From Acorus gramineus (Eukaryota; Streptophyta; Magnoliopsida; Acorales; Acoraceae), in NCBI GenBank assembly GCA_030737835.1, contig JAUJYN010000017.1, positions 3,038,001 to 3,102,000 on the forward strand: a DNA stretch of 64,000 nt, in the 5' to 3' direction. The notes beneath the pieces are model-generated. The model saw only the letters and a list, made by a program, of their open reading frames with translations, had not been told where the DNA came from and searched no databases. The translations under genes and the position numbers were made by a program. Positions 1 through 10,056 of this stretch are shown in pieces. Numbering within the stretch: the stretch's first letter is position 1; each line of letters begins with the position of its first letter.

Positions 1-1770
1 GGTCGAGGCTTCCTAGCATGAGAACAGGGTGACAGGATGCATGGCCCTTACACATATCCTAAGGGTGCAAGTCCCTAACATACAAAGTCTAGGGTGGCAT
101 GCATTCTACACACTAATCATGCTTGCATGGATTACATATTAACAAGTTAATATTAACTATGGTGCCCCAGGGGAGGACGGTATACGCCCAAGTGCATATA
201 GCGCCTCCCAACTGGGTTGGGTTGTCCCACTCACCGATAACCGGGTCGTCGCGCGACCGTCCGTCAAGATCTGCAAGACAGGGTAATCAACTCGGTGAGT
301 AAAATACACAAATACACAAAAATACACTAAAAATACACAACACTCGGCAAACGTACATACGGCCCGTACGCACGCGAGCCCGAGCACCCCAACTCAATCC
401 CGAACCCCCGGGCAGCCGCACGCACGGCCACCCGCCCCGGGCGCACAGCCGAGCCCCGGCCCGCGCGCCCAACGCACTGCCGAGCCTAGCCCGCACGCCC
501 GTACACCCTGCCGAGTCCCCCCAGGTGCACCACGCGCTCACTGCGCCCCAGCGCAGCGACTCGCGCGCACACCCGCACGCCCAGCCTCATCGCCTCGCCC
601 CGCGCGCACCCCGCGCGCACCACCGGCTCGCCCAGCGCCCCATCGCCTCGCCCCGCGCACACCACCGGCTCGCCTCACCGCGCGCGCACAGCACGCCTGC
701 GCCTCTGCGCAGCGCTCCGCGCGCACCCCGCACGGCGCCCTGCGCGCAGCATCCGCACGCGGTCCCCTGCGCACGCCCGCTCGCATGCGCGCGTGCCTGC
801 CAGCCTGCTCTGCCCGTCCTGCCTGCCAGCCCGCCTCCTGCGCTGCCTGTGCTGCCAGCCTACCCGAGCCAGCCTGCCATCCTGCCCGAGCCACCCTACC
901 ACCTCTCACCGGCCACCAATGGCCTCCAACCGCCACCAACCGCCACCAACAGCCACCAGCACTCAAAACCACCCTCCTAACATGCATCTAAGCAAGAAAA
1001 GGAAGGAAAGAGAGCTTACCCTAGGAAGGAAGGAAAGTTCGGTTGCTCTCCGCGCACCGAAACCCCTCTTCAAGGACCACCACCACCACGATCTCCCTCA
1101 GCCCTCAAGATGGCTGAAATCAGAGGAGAAAAGAGGGCGTGAGAAGGGGTCAAACAAGTGGGAACTCGAATCCGAGACCACCGGTAGATAGATCGGGACA
1201 AGATCTAACCTTTCTCTTCTTTGGGTTTTTGGTTTCAACCTCAAGAACTAGGTCAAAAGAAGGTTTTAAAGAGAGGGAGAGAGAGAAAATCAATTTGGGA
1301 AGATGATGAATAGTGGAGGAGATATTTTAGCTTCACTTATATATAATCCCCATACTTAGATTAGGCTAACTAGGTTTAATTAGGGTTAAGAGAGGATTAG
1401 AGAGGATTAAGTGAGCTTTGACTTGGGTCAACCCAACCACACAAAAAAACAAAAGGGGTTGACCAAGTCATGGGCCCACTTTGACCAAGTCAACTCTCCC
1501 AATGACTTCTCGCTCGGTCAAAACCCGGATACGCCCCGGAACTGTGAAATTCTGAAACGTTACCGGAATTCGATGAAATTTTAGTGAGTGGCTTGGAATG
1601 GCACCAGGACACATAATATGCAGTTAGATTTTCAATCGGAGTCCTCAAACTCAGGATGATAGCTAACAGTCCAAAATTTTAGCGGTTGCGATCGAAAAAC
1701 AAAAAAAACTCAAAAACTGCCAGAATGCTCCAATGGTTACCAGAAGGCAAAAAGTGACACATATATAACA
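1..1770 (-). mobile_element. Variant A LTR, 5' part, cut by window start
   Basis: Read on the minus strand, the LTR starts at 1770 with TGTTATATATGTGTCAC and runs left out of the window. It aligns over its length with the complete variant A LTRs at 24895-28259, 53859-57231 and 60156-63481. To its right is coding sequence of a plus-strand Tat element with no polypurine tract, so this is a solo LTR or a 5' LTR that inserted into that element; the flanking GAACA would be one half of the target duplication. Inside are a TATA box on the minus strand (1338-1345), a splice-donor-like GTAAGC (1014-1019), the 36-nt micro-exon-like block (235-270) and the hairpin (171-209). The stretch 410-900 is very G+C rich and gives long chance ORFs. 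Confidence 0.85.
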
Positions 1771-2442
1771 GAACAGATCATTAAAATAGGTGGGGACGCA
1801 GTCAGAGGCATCCGATATGAAGCAGAAGAAGCGGAGGCTATCACAATAGTGAAAATCCCTTCCAGGAGAGAAGGCAAGCAGCCAGTCGTGCACATATCAG
1901 AGTTTTCACCCGATTGGGCGTGTAATGGGGCACTACAAGTAACCACTTTGGGCAAAGGTAAAGCACGCGCATCAACTGACCGTAATCTAGGATGGCGGCT
2001 CACGGAACAGATGGGTTATCATCAAGGCCAAGGTCTGGGGCGGTACAATTAAGGCACCACAGACATCATTCACAACTTCATATGGCCGGACTACATGGGC
2101 ATCGGATCACTCACAGTTTATGATGTCTATGATTGGAGACCATTCTATGGCATTACGGATTGGAGCTTGGAAGAACATTTTGTCCATAGCACTAGATCAG
2201 AACAGCTCGCACCCAGTCAACTGACTCCCATTGAGAGCCAATCAAGACCCTCCTCTTCAATTCAACCAGAGGAAGACATTGATTCTTTGATTGAGATTCT
2301 TGACCAAATATTTTCTGAATCACATGAACAATTGCCCAGCGATTCTCATAAATTGCCAGAATACTATGTTGAAGACCCGGATTCTGCTGATGAGATGCCC
2401 CATTCATGCAGTTCGGGAGCATTGGGGAGCAAGACTCTCTAG
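1771..2442 (+). pseudogene. Tat polyprotein, G-patch-like region before RT
   Basis: One reading frame is open from the LTR boundary at 1771 to a TAA at 2050-2052 and continues in the same frame to 2442. The segment near 2000-2046 reads GWRLTEQMGYHQGQGLGR, matching the G-patch pattern (hydrophobic-MG-x2-G-x-GLG) often found between protease and RT in plant Tat elements. After the stop comes an acidic, Ser/Glu-rich stretch typical of the linker. The stop would be a single C-to-T change if the ancestral codon was CAA. The family is known for this domain; its role in the element is not settled. No protease active site is visible here. Confidence 0.65.
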
Positions 2443-2518
2443 GGTGATCGGATTGAACTCAGCCCTCAACCTTGCAAAAGGATGATCTATTTTCTCTATT
2501 CTTGAGGGCGCCATTCAG

Positions 2519-2690
2519 GTAAGTACTCTCTTCCCATATCTAAGGTTCATTTCTTTCCTGTCTTTCGTTGTATATAGATCATGTGCACTCTGATCTTGCA
2601 TAAAAAAAGGGTTAATTTCTGCTTGTACATGAAATTTCCTTGAATTATTTCTTGCTTTTCTTGCTTGCTAAAAAAAAAACTCAATTTTAA
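2519..2690 (+). other. Putative intron between the G-patch region and RT
   Basis: A perfect plant 5' splice site, CAG followed by GTAAGT, lies at 2516-2524. The following sequence is T-rich and non-coding. A pyrimidine-rich run (2640-2670) precedes an AG at about 2689-2690, just before the next open frame begins at 2711. Ogre elements are known to carry an intron between the protease and RT coding parts, so the position fits the lineage. The exact acceptor is uncertain; an earlier AG near 2577 would give an intron of only about 60 nt. Confidence 0.45.
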
Positions 2691-2710
2691 GGGAGGGGTG
2701 GGATCTAAAA

Positions 2711-3887
2711 ATGGACAATGTAGAACAACCTAAGACATTAGGTTCCCTGTTTGAGATAAAGGATGACGCTTTGGTGGCCTGGCACCCCTCGCTTTTTAAT
2801 TCTGATCTTTTGGACAAACTACGGAGTTTGGTCGACCCTCCTAAGGCGTCAATGCCCCATGTGTCTCAAGGACCTGGCAAGGCTTCACGATTTCAAATCC
2901 CTACTTGGATTATCGATGACATCGGGGAACGTATTCACGTAATCCATGGAATAGAACGATCCGAGTCAATAGCTGTCATCGAAGAACCTGATTTGGAGGA
3001 CCTTGGAGATTTCGATGACGGCTTGGGGGTATTTGAGATTTGTGACGATGATGAAGAAGCAAGAAGAGGAGATGTCAAAGGGGTTCGCAGAAAGCCTTCA
3101 ACACTTTGATGAGCAGGCGGCAAGTGAGGAGGAAAGGATGGAGGAGTTGAATCTCGGGACCGCCACTGATCCTAAGATCATCTTGATCAGTGCGGAACTA
3201 AATCCGAGCGAGCGAGAAAGTTTGGAGAAGGTGTTGAGGAGCTATTCGGATGTGTTCGCCTGGTCTTACGAAGACATGCCTGGTCTTGACCCTTCATTGG
3301 TTGAGCATAGGCTAGTTCTGGAACCAGACGCCAAACCAATAAAGCAGAAGCTAAGGCGGCTCCATCCGAAGTTGGCCATGAAGGTGAAGGAGGAAGTAGA
3401 TAAGCTACACCAAGCAAAGTTTATCAGGGTGGTGCTGTACCCAAAGTGGATAGCCAACATTGTCCCGGTAAGCAAGAAAGATGGCAAAGTCCGTGTGTGT
3501 GTAGACTTCCGAGATCTCAATCGGGTTTGCCCGAAAGACGATTTCCCTCTTCCACACATTGACATTCTTGTTGACAATACTGCGGGACACGAGATGCTGT
3601 CCTTTATGGATGGTTTCTCGGGCTATAATCAGATCCGTCTAGCAGAAGAAGATCAGAAGAAGACATCATTCATCACTCCTTGGGGGACCTACTGCTACGT
3701 TGTAATGCCCTTCGGCCTTAAAAATGCCGGGGCAACGTACCAGCGCGCCATGACCTCGATTTTCCACGACATGATGCACAAATTAATGGAAGTTTACGTG
3801 GATGACATCTTGGTCAAATCTAAGACGCGGGAAGGTCATGCAGAGACACTTGAAAGGGTTCTACAGAGGTGTGAAAATTCAGTTTGA
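2711..3887 (+). pseudogene. Tat reverse transcriptase, frameshifted
   Basis: The first part (2711 to about 3075) is an acidic linker. A frameshift near 3075 moves into the frame of the RT, which ends at a stop at 3885-3887. RT motifs in order: KVRVCVDFRDLN (about 3486-3522), FMDGFSGYNQI (about 3604-3636), VMPFGLKNAGATYQRAM (about 3700-3750) and the catalytic YVDD (3795-3806). The active-site residues are intact, so the domain itself looks little decayed. A second frameshift near 3870-3880 leads into the RT thumb and RNase H frame. The enzyme would copy element RNA into cDNA inside cytoplasmic virus-like particles; here it cannot be made as one protein. Confidence 0.85.
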
Positions 3888-4471
3888 AAATGAACCCTAA
3901 GAAGTGTAGGTTTGGAGTGTCATCTGGAAAGCTATTGGGATTCATGATAAGTAAGAGGGGGATTGAAGTCGATCCATCTAAAGCAAGAGCGATCGCTCAA
4001 ATGCCCCCTCCAAAAAATTTGAAGGAGCTTAGGGGACTCATCGGTCGGCTGCAGTTTATTCGTCGATTCATTTCACAGCATGCCGAACGGTGTAAACCCT
4101 TCTACAAGCTGTTAAAAGGAGGGACTGAATTCATTTGGGATGACAAGTGTCAACAAGCATTTGATGAACTTAAGAAATACTTACTCAGCCCCCCTGTTCT
4201 CTCAGCCCCTGTCCCTGGACGTCCGCTACTTCTCTACCTGGCGGCCACTGAAGAAGCTGTTGGCGCGGTGCTCGCACAACACGATGAAGAAGGAAGGAAG
4301 GAAAAGGCTATCTATTATTTGAGCAAAACTCTGATTGAATATGAGCAGGCCTACCCACTCATGGAAAGGACATGTTTAGCGCTGGTGGGCCTCTCAGAAA
4401 TTACGCCACTATTTCCTTGCGCACCAAGTAAAGTATCTGGCAAAGATGGATCCGGTAAGGTATCTGTTTGA
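3884..4471 (+). pseudogene. Tat RT thumb and first RNase H (degenerate)
   Basis: The frame continues the RT thumb (PKKCRFGVSSGKLLGFMIS, then GIEVDPSKARAI) and the connection (LRGLIGRLQFIRRFI). It then enters the gypsy-type RNase H (YLAATEEAVGAVLAQHDEEG, then YYLSKTL). The first catalytic aspartate expected near LLLYLA is absent, as is usual for the decayed first RNase H of Tat elements that carry a second one. A frameshift near 4390 moves coding into the next frame, and a stop at 4469-4471 ends this one. Confidence 0.8.
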
Positions 4472-5609
4472 GAAGGCATCAGTGACTGGTCGGCTAGCTC
4501 GATGGCAGGTCCAACTAAATGAGTTTGACATCACGTATGTCACTCAAAAATCCATCAAGGGACAAGCCATCGCCGACCACCTTGCTCACCTCCCACTGCC
4601 GGATTATGAGCCTGTCAGGACGGATTTCCCTGACGAAGAGTTGTTTGCGTTAGTTGAGGAAGATGACTGCAAGACATGGACATTGTATTTTGATGGAGCG
4701 GTCAATCAGAAAGGAAGAGGAATTGGAATTGCCTTGCTCTCCCCTGAAGGTGTCATCATCCCGCGCGCTTTTCAACTTACTTTTAATGCTACTAACAATA
4801 TTGCGGAGTATGAAGCATTGATTGCAGGTTTAAAGTCAGCCCTAGCTCTTGGAGTTCGTCATCTAAAGATTGTTGGAGATTCACTCTTAGTGATTCGCCA
4901 AACTTTGAAGAAGTGCCAGACGAGGGACCCGAAACTCAAGCCCTACAGAGAACTGACTATTATCCTGTTGCGCCAGTTTCAAGAAGTGATCCACATTTTC
5001 ACACCTCGAGCCGGCAACATCCTCGCCGATGCCTTGGCTTCGTTGGCCTCCTCACTCACCCTCCCGATATCCAAAAAGGCGGAGACTGTCATCGTCCAAA
5101 GACTAGAAACTCCGGCCACTGACCTTCGAGACTGCAAGATTCAAGACCTAATGGAGCAGCAAGAGAAGAAAGATGAGATTCTTAAGTCTGTTGGGATTTC
5201 CGCAATAGATTTGGAGGAACCTGATGATGGAAATCCTTGGTTCTTCGACATCAAGAACTACCTTGAAGATGGCTCCTTTCCGGAGTACGCCACCAGTGAT
5301 GATCGAAAAGCTGTTAAAAGAATGGCGACCAAATATTGTCTTCGAGGAGGCATTCTCTTTCGCATGTCCTTCAATGGAGAGTTGTTGAGATGCTTGGAAG
5401 ATGAAGAGGCATTCACTATTGTGAAAGAGGCACATTCCGGAGTTTGTGGAGGCCATGTGAATTCACAGATGCTCGCAAAGAAAGTTCTAAGGATGGGTTA
5501 CTATTGGCCCACAATGGAGGGGGATTGCCACAAATTCGTCAGACGGTGTGTTCAGTGCCAGACCCATGCCAATAAGATCCATGCACCGCCTCCGCATTGC
5601 ATTCCATGA
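4396..5609 (+). pseudogene. Tat second RNase H and integrase zinc finger
   Basis: The frame resumes after the frameshift near 4390 with the end of the first RNase H, then a linker (AIADHLAHLPLPDYEP). The second, archaeal-type RNase H starts near 4670: FDGA (first D), AEYEALIAGL (E), GDSLLVIRQ (D) and ILADALASLA (last D). All four catalytic acidic residues are present. After a spacer comes the integrase N-terminal zinc finger at about 5430-5560 (H-x-H and CVQC pattern). A one-base frameshift near 5597 ends this frame at 5609. The dual RNase H supports Tat/Ogre placement. Confidence 0.85.
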
Positions 5610-6499
5610 CCTCTCCTTGGCCTTTCTCCATGTGGGCTCTTGACATCATCGGCCCCTTTAGGGATACAGTTGAAAACACCAGTCAGAAAGCCTTCATCCT
5701 CACTGCCACAGAATACTTCACCAAATGGGCCGAGGCTGAGTCGTACATAGTGATCAAGAGTTCTACTCTTGTTCGCTTCGTTCGTACTCATATCCTCGCA
5801 TGATTCGGCGCTCCGAAGGTAATCATTACTGACAATGGTCCTCAGTTCATTTCTCAGGAATTTCAAGACCTCTGCAACAAGCACCACATTGAGCTGCATC
5901 ACTCCACCCCATATTATCCCCAAGGGAATGGACAAGCGGAGGCTACGAACAAGACTCTCCTGAAGATCATCAAAAAGACCGTGGAGACGCATAAGGCTAC
6001 CGATTGGCCGGACAAGCTAGTTGATGCACTTTGGGCTTATCGCACCTCCATCAGGACCCCCACAGGTCAGACTCCTTACTCCCTTACTTTTGGGATGGAG
6101 GCGGTGGTTCCCTATGAAGTGCTTATCCCGTCTTTGAGAGTGGAGTTGGACAAGGATTTACAACCCGAGGATAGGAGGGAAGCACTCCTTCTACAACTTG
6201 AACTATTAGATGAGAAAAGGTTGCGAGCAGCCGAACACGCCCAAATTTACCAAAGGAGAATGTCCAGAGCCTTCCAGAAAAAGGTAATTGAAAGAAAGTT
6301 CCAAGTTGGGGAAATGGTGCTCAAGCAGCTCATGCCTTCTCGACAACCACACCCGAGAGGAAAACTGCAACCAATTTGGGAAGGACCTTATGTAATCACC
6401 CATGCCTATTCCGGGAATGCTTATCGCTTGGTGAACGCCGAAGGGGACGAGGTCTCAGGTACATGGAATGCACTGTATTTGAAAAAATTCTATGCTTAA
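5597..6499 (+). pseudogene. Tat integrase core and C-terminus, one in-frame stop
   Basis: This continues the integrase after the frameshift near 5597. The core shows the DDE triad: D in WALDIIGPF (about 5636), D in VIITDNGPQF (about 5830) and E in PQGNGQAEATNK (about 5938). A TGA at 5801-5803 interrupts the frame just before FGAPKVI; the usual residue is arginine, so CGA to TGA is the simplest change. The rest, with DALWAYRT, PYSLTFG, GEMVLKQ and GKLQPIWEGPYVI, is the normal integrase C-terminus and ends at 6497-6499. No chromodomain is visible, as expected for Tat. Confidence 0.85.
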
Positions 6500-7691
6500 T
6501 ACTTGATGTTTGAGAAATTTTACCATTACTTACTGTGAATCCTAGTATCTATGCCTGATGATATGATTTGATAGCCTTAAGGATAGCATGTGTTTTATAT
6601 AGACTCATACTCACCGCTCTTACCACTGTCATCACACTTATACAGTTTAAGACCTGGTTCACTGATGGATAAAAGATCGCCCACAACATTAGACTGGGGC
6701 AATTTGTAATTGTCATTCTTTTGTTTGTATTTTAACTCGTGTTGCCTATGATCCATGAAAATACCTTAGTCTTGGCGCATGTCCCAAAAGAGCTGGCTCT
6801 GGCACTGTCGATGCTTCCAAGGAGAAGGTAAAAACAGAAATACCCTCCAAAATAGGGCAAGTTGGCCATAAAAAAAAAAATAAAAAAAATAAAAAAAAAG
6901 AAGAAAAAGCAGTAAAGAAGAAAGCTGGGGGGACCGAGTGACTTAGGACATGTGCTAGGACTGGGGCAATTTTTTAGTTGGTTCAAGGAGGACATTACTC
7001 TCACCCCCATTCATTCACTTCCCCCTTTTTGTGACAAGATGTGAATTAAACCAGTTCTTTTGGGTCAAGTGAAATTTTCAGTCTAGAGGTGAACAATTCT
7101 TAAACTGCTACCACACACTGCACATGAGTCTACTTAAAACCTTGTTCATCTAAAAGTCGGTCTTTGAATGTTATCCTAGCACATTTATGGAGTTCTCAGT
7201 ACATTTTGGTAACATGATCAAGCATACAAGAACTTCCAGACTTGGGAACTATCCCCATCGACAAAACCACGCAAGGTATCCTTGATATGGCAAACAGTTG
7301 ATCACCATGAGTCCTTTTAATAACTGGTAAGCATGTGAATAATCTCTCATTGCTGGCATCAAGGTCAAGATAGCACCATGCATCATCAGGTTTGTTTCTC
7401 CATAACCCATTACCCCAATTTTATCATTATTTGGGCCCTTGACAAATTAACAAGGAGAAATAAAAAAAATGAGCAGGGGCCCAAACGGAACAGATATGAT
7501 CATTTGGTCTAGTCTCTTAAGTTGTTTTGTAGGGCCTAGGAGAAGCAAGAAGGGAACGGACGAATGAATGATCATTAAACAAGTAGACAGAACTTGCGTG
7601 GTCCCCCTAGATGGATATCGATTCAAATGGTTTCCGTATGGATCGTCGATAATCAAAACGAAGGCCATCTTGTAATTTTAAAAGGGGAGTA
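6500..7691 (+). other. Non-coding 3' region of the Tat element with polypurine tract
   Basis: About 1.2 kb without a convincing gene follows integrase. Tat elements often have a long untranslated region here. It contains an A-rich run (6869-6905) and ends with a polypurine tract AAAAGGGGAG at about 7679-7688, the expected primer site for plus-strand DNA synthesis directly before the 3' LTR. Confidence 0.6.
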
Positions 7692-8435
7692 TTGAAGTAT
7701 GAACATATGCTTAATTGAATGGGTATATCTACTTAGTTCTGTGTTTGATGTTGTTATACAGGGTCCAGAAGAAAGAAGAGCAGAACGAGAGCACAAGTGA
7801 GCAAAACTAAACAAGACTGGACACACTGCTTCTGGACGAACCCTGGTAGGAACGTCGACTTAGACAATCCTGGCGATGAGCGTGAACTGTGACAATCTTG
7901 ACAGTGAACGTCGATTTGGACAATCCTGGTAGTGAACATCGATTGGAACAATCCTTAAGCGGACCGTCAGGTTGGGCAATCTACTTACGATGCGATCAGT
8001 AGTCAAGCCACGTTTAAAGCCCGCGCAGGTATGTCCAATCCCTCACATATATGTACACACACACACACACACACACACAGATATATATATAAATAAGCAT
8101 ATACATGGTTTGAATTTGTATAGTTCTTCTTTATGAGCATCTTTGAACATTTGTTGCACATATCTCAAGTAGATTTTGGACACATTTTCATATTTTGGGC
8201 ATTTTTGGGTGTTATATTGCATATATCAATCGGTGTCTTGGTTTTCTGTGCTTTCTTTGCATTTGGGCATCTTTGGGCCTTTTATTGCATATATCTTTAG
8301 TGGGTCTTGCATATACTTTGGTCGTTTTTGGGTGTTATACCACATATATCAATTGATGTCTTGGTTTTTTGCTCTCTTTTTGTGTTTTGAGCATTTTTGG
8401 GTGTTATATCACATATACCACATATATCAAGTGTT
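7692..8435 (+). repeat. Probable Tat 3' LTR fragment with (AC)n microsatellite
   Basis: Sequence right after the polypurine tract, starting near TGAAGTATGAAC, is taken as 3' LTR. There is no second copy in the window to confirm its ends. It holds an (AC)n run at 8054-8079 followed by (AT)n, and an imperfect repeat of about 130-160 bp (8190-8430) built on TTTTGGGTGTTATAT and CATATATCAA. It is cut at 8435 by the following LTR. Confidence 0.5.
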
Positions 8436-9706
8436 GTGCCCAAGCACGAATAACAATACATACAAGCAAGAAAGGGATGCTGATGGCCTCTCACTCGCAG
8501 AACCCAAAACGTGACACTACTCCGCTACTGCTTTGATGCGTCGGGGAGCTCCTCCTTCAGATACAACTGGAGGAAAAGAATATGCGAGGGGTGAGCCACA
8601 CGCTCAGTGAATGGCACAATCTATGCAACACAACTCATATTAACCTTACAATAATCAAAGTCCCTCAACGGGAGTAACTACACAAGCTAGTGGGTCGTAA
8701 CATCGCCGACCCAGCCCACCCTCACCCTCACCCTTTAAGGGGTGACATGGGCCTTTTGGGACAGACTAGGTTGCTCTCCACCCTTGGTCCACCGGTAGCC
8801 TCTCCCACACTCCGTAGCCTCTACCTGGTATACTCCCACGATCAGCACCCTCCGACGCATCGGAGGTACCTACAAATGGGAGCCCTCTGTCAGGACAGCT
8901 TTCCAACGCCGGGGAGTCCCTACTCGGATCCAACGAAGGGGAGAAAACAGCCTACCCACACAGACACGATCCTCTTGGATCTGTCGACAACGATTGCTAA
9001 CATTCCTAATGTCATGAATCCTCAAGAATTCCTCCAAGGCGCATAACTAAGATGCGGGGAAACATATATTATAACAACAAGGTTATAATATTCTCTAAGG
9101 CATGCTTATAACAATATATTCTCATTTTGATTTAAATAAATTAAACTAAATGGGAAACATGCATAGATCGGGGCTTTTCAAGCATGTGACATGGTGTCTA
9201 GACATGTATGGGCCTCTATACATGATATATGGATGTATATCCCTAGCATACAATGTCTAATATGGCATGGTTACATCATATTAAAACATGCATTACATAG
9301 TTTTTCATTTAGCACAAGTTAATATACAATTATGGTGCCCCAGGGGAGGGCGATGCACGCCTACGTGCATCGAACGCCTCCCTACTGGGTTGGATTGACC
9401 CACTCACCGAAACCCGGGTCGTTGCGTGACCGTTCGCCAAGATCTGCAAGACATGGGCATTCAATATGGTGAGTAAACTACACAATATACATGAAATTTA
9501 TTAGAAATACCAAATACTCGGACAAGCATGCATACGGACTCGCATGCATGCGAGCACGCAGGTACGCACGCGAGTCCGAGTGCCCCGACACCCACCCAAA
9601 CCCTCGGGCAGCCATACGCATGGCCCTCCGCACGCGCACGCACGTATGCGCACGCACGCATGCGCCCCAGCACCCTTGGCGCACTGCCGCGCCCCTACCG
9701 GAAAAC
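8436..9706 (-). repeat. 3' LTR fragment of the deleted element
   Basis: It aligns in reverse orientation with the middle of variant B/A LTRs: a CCTCACCC cassette (about 8710-8745), the 36-nt micro-exon-like block (9408-9443), the hairpin (9343-9382) and the palindrome CTCGCATGCATGCGAG (9539-9554). It lacks both LTR termini. Its right end merges into gag sequence through about 30 bp I cannot assign. Confidence 0.75.
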
Positions 9707-9937
9707 TCATTCACCGCAATCGCCACCGTACACCCTCGACTGGGCCACCAGTGCCCTCTTCTGAGTCTCCACCAAATCTGTTATCCGAGCGAACGCGCGC
9801 TCCCATGCAGGAGGCTCCTGCGCCGATCCTGGCCTCACAGCCGTGGACTCTCCAGTAGCATCCTCGCCTCTGGCAGGTCCAGAAACCTCCAAAGGTCGAG
9901 AGGGACCACGTCCGCGCCGTCCTCTGCGAGGAGGCAT
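9707..9937 (-). pseudogene. Gag N-terminal fragment
   Basis: The minus-strand frame starts at 9937 with the Arg/Gly-rich MPPRRGRRGRGPSRPLEVSG, nearly identical to the gag start at 57350 on the plus strand. It follows that protein for about 65 residues (through RALVAQ) and then leaves the gag sequence at the deletion junction. Only the basic tail and the start of the coiled-coil region remain; it cannot give a working capsid protein. Confidence 0.8.
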
Positions 9938-10039
9938 ATCAGCAACCCAAGAAAACCAGACACTAGGATCAGAATACTCATATAGAAATCCTAGGACTCA
10001 TCTCTACGAAAAGAAGACCATTGGCTCTGACAGGACCAG

Positions 10040-10051
10040 GCTCTGATACCA
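10040..10051 (-). other. Primer-binding site for initiator tRNA-Met
   Basis: Minus-strand TGGTATCAGAGC lies a few bases inside the 5' LTR edge at 10057. It matches the 3' end of plant initiator tRNA-Met, the normal primer of Ty3/gypsy and many other plant LTR elements. It fixes which LTR is the 5' one and the direction of the element. Confidence 0.88.
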
Positions 10052-10056
10052 ACTTT

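Larger units (their letters stand above)
1771..8435 (+). mobile_element. Degenerate Tat/Ogre-type Ty3/gypsy element, 5' truncated
   Basis: This is the remains of a plus-strand LTR retrotransposon. Order seen: G-patch-like region, intron-like gap, RT, RNase H, second archaeal-type RNase H, integrase zinc finger and core, a long noncoding 3' region, a polypurine tract and probable 3' LTR sequence. Two RNase H domains in this order mark the Tat/Ogre lineage (established knowledge). The gag-protease part is missing to the left, where a variant A LTR interrupts it at 1770. At least four frameshifts and two in-frame stops make it non-autonomous. The right end is cut at 8435/8436, where a truncated minus-strand LTR begins in mid-sequence with no recognisable target duplication. 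Confidence 0.88.
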
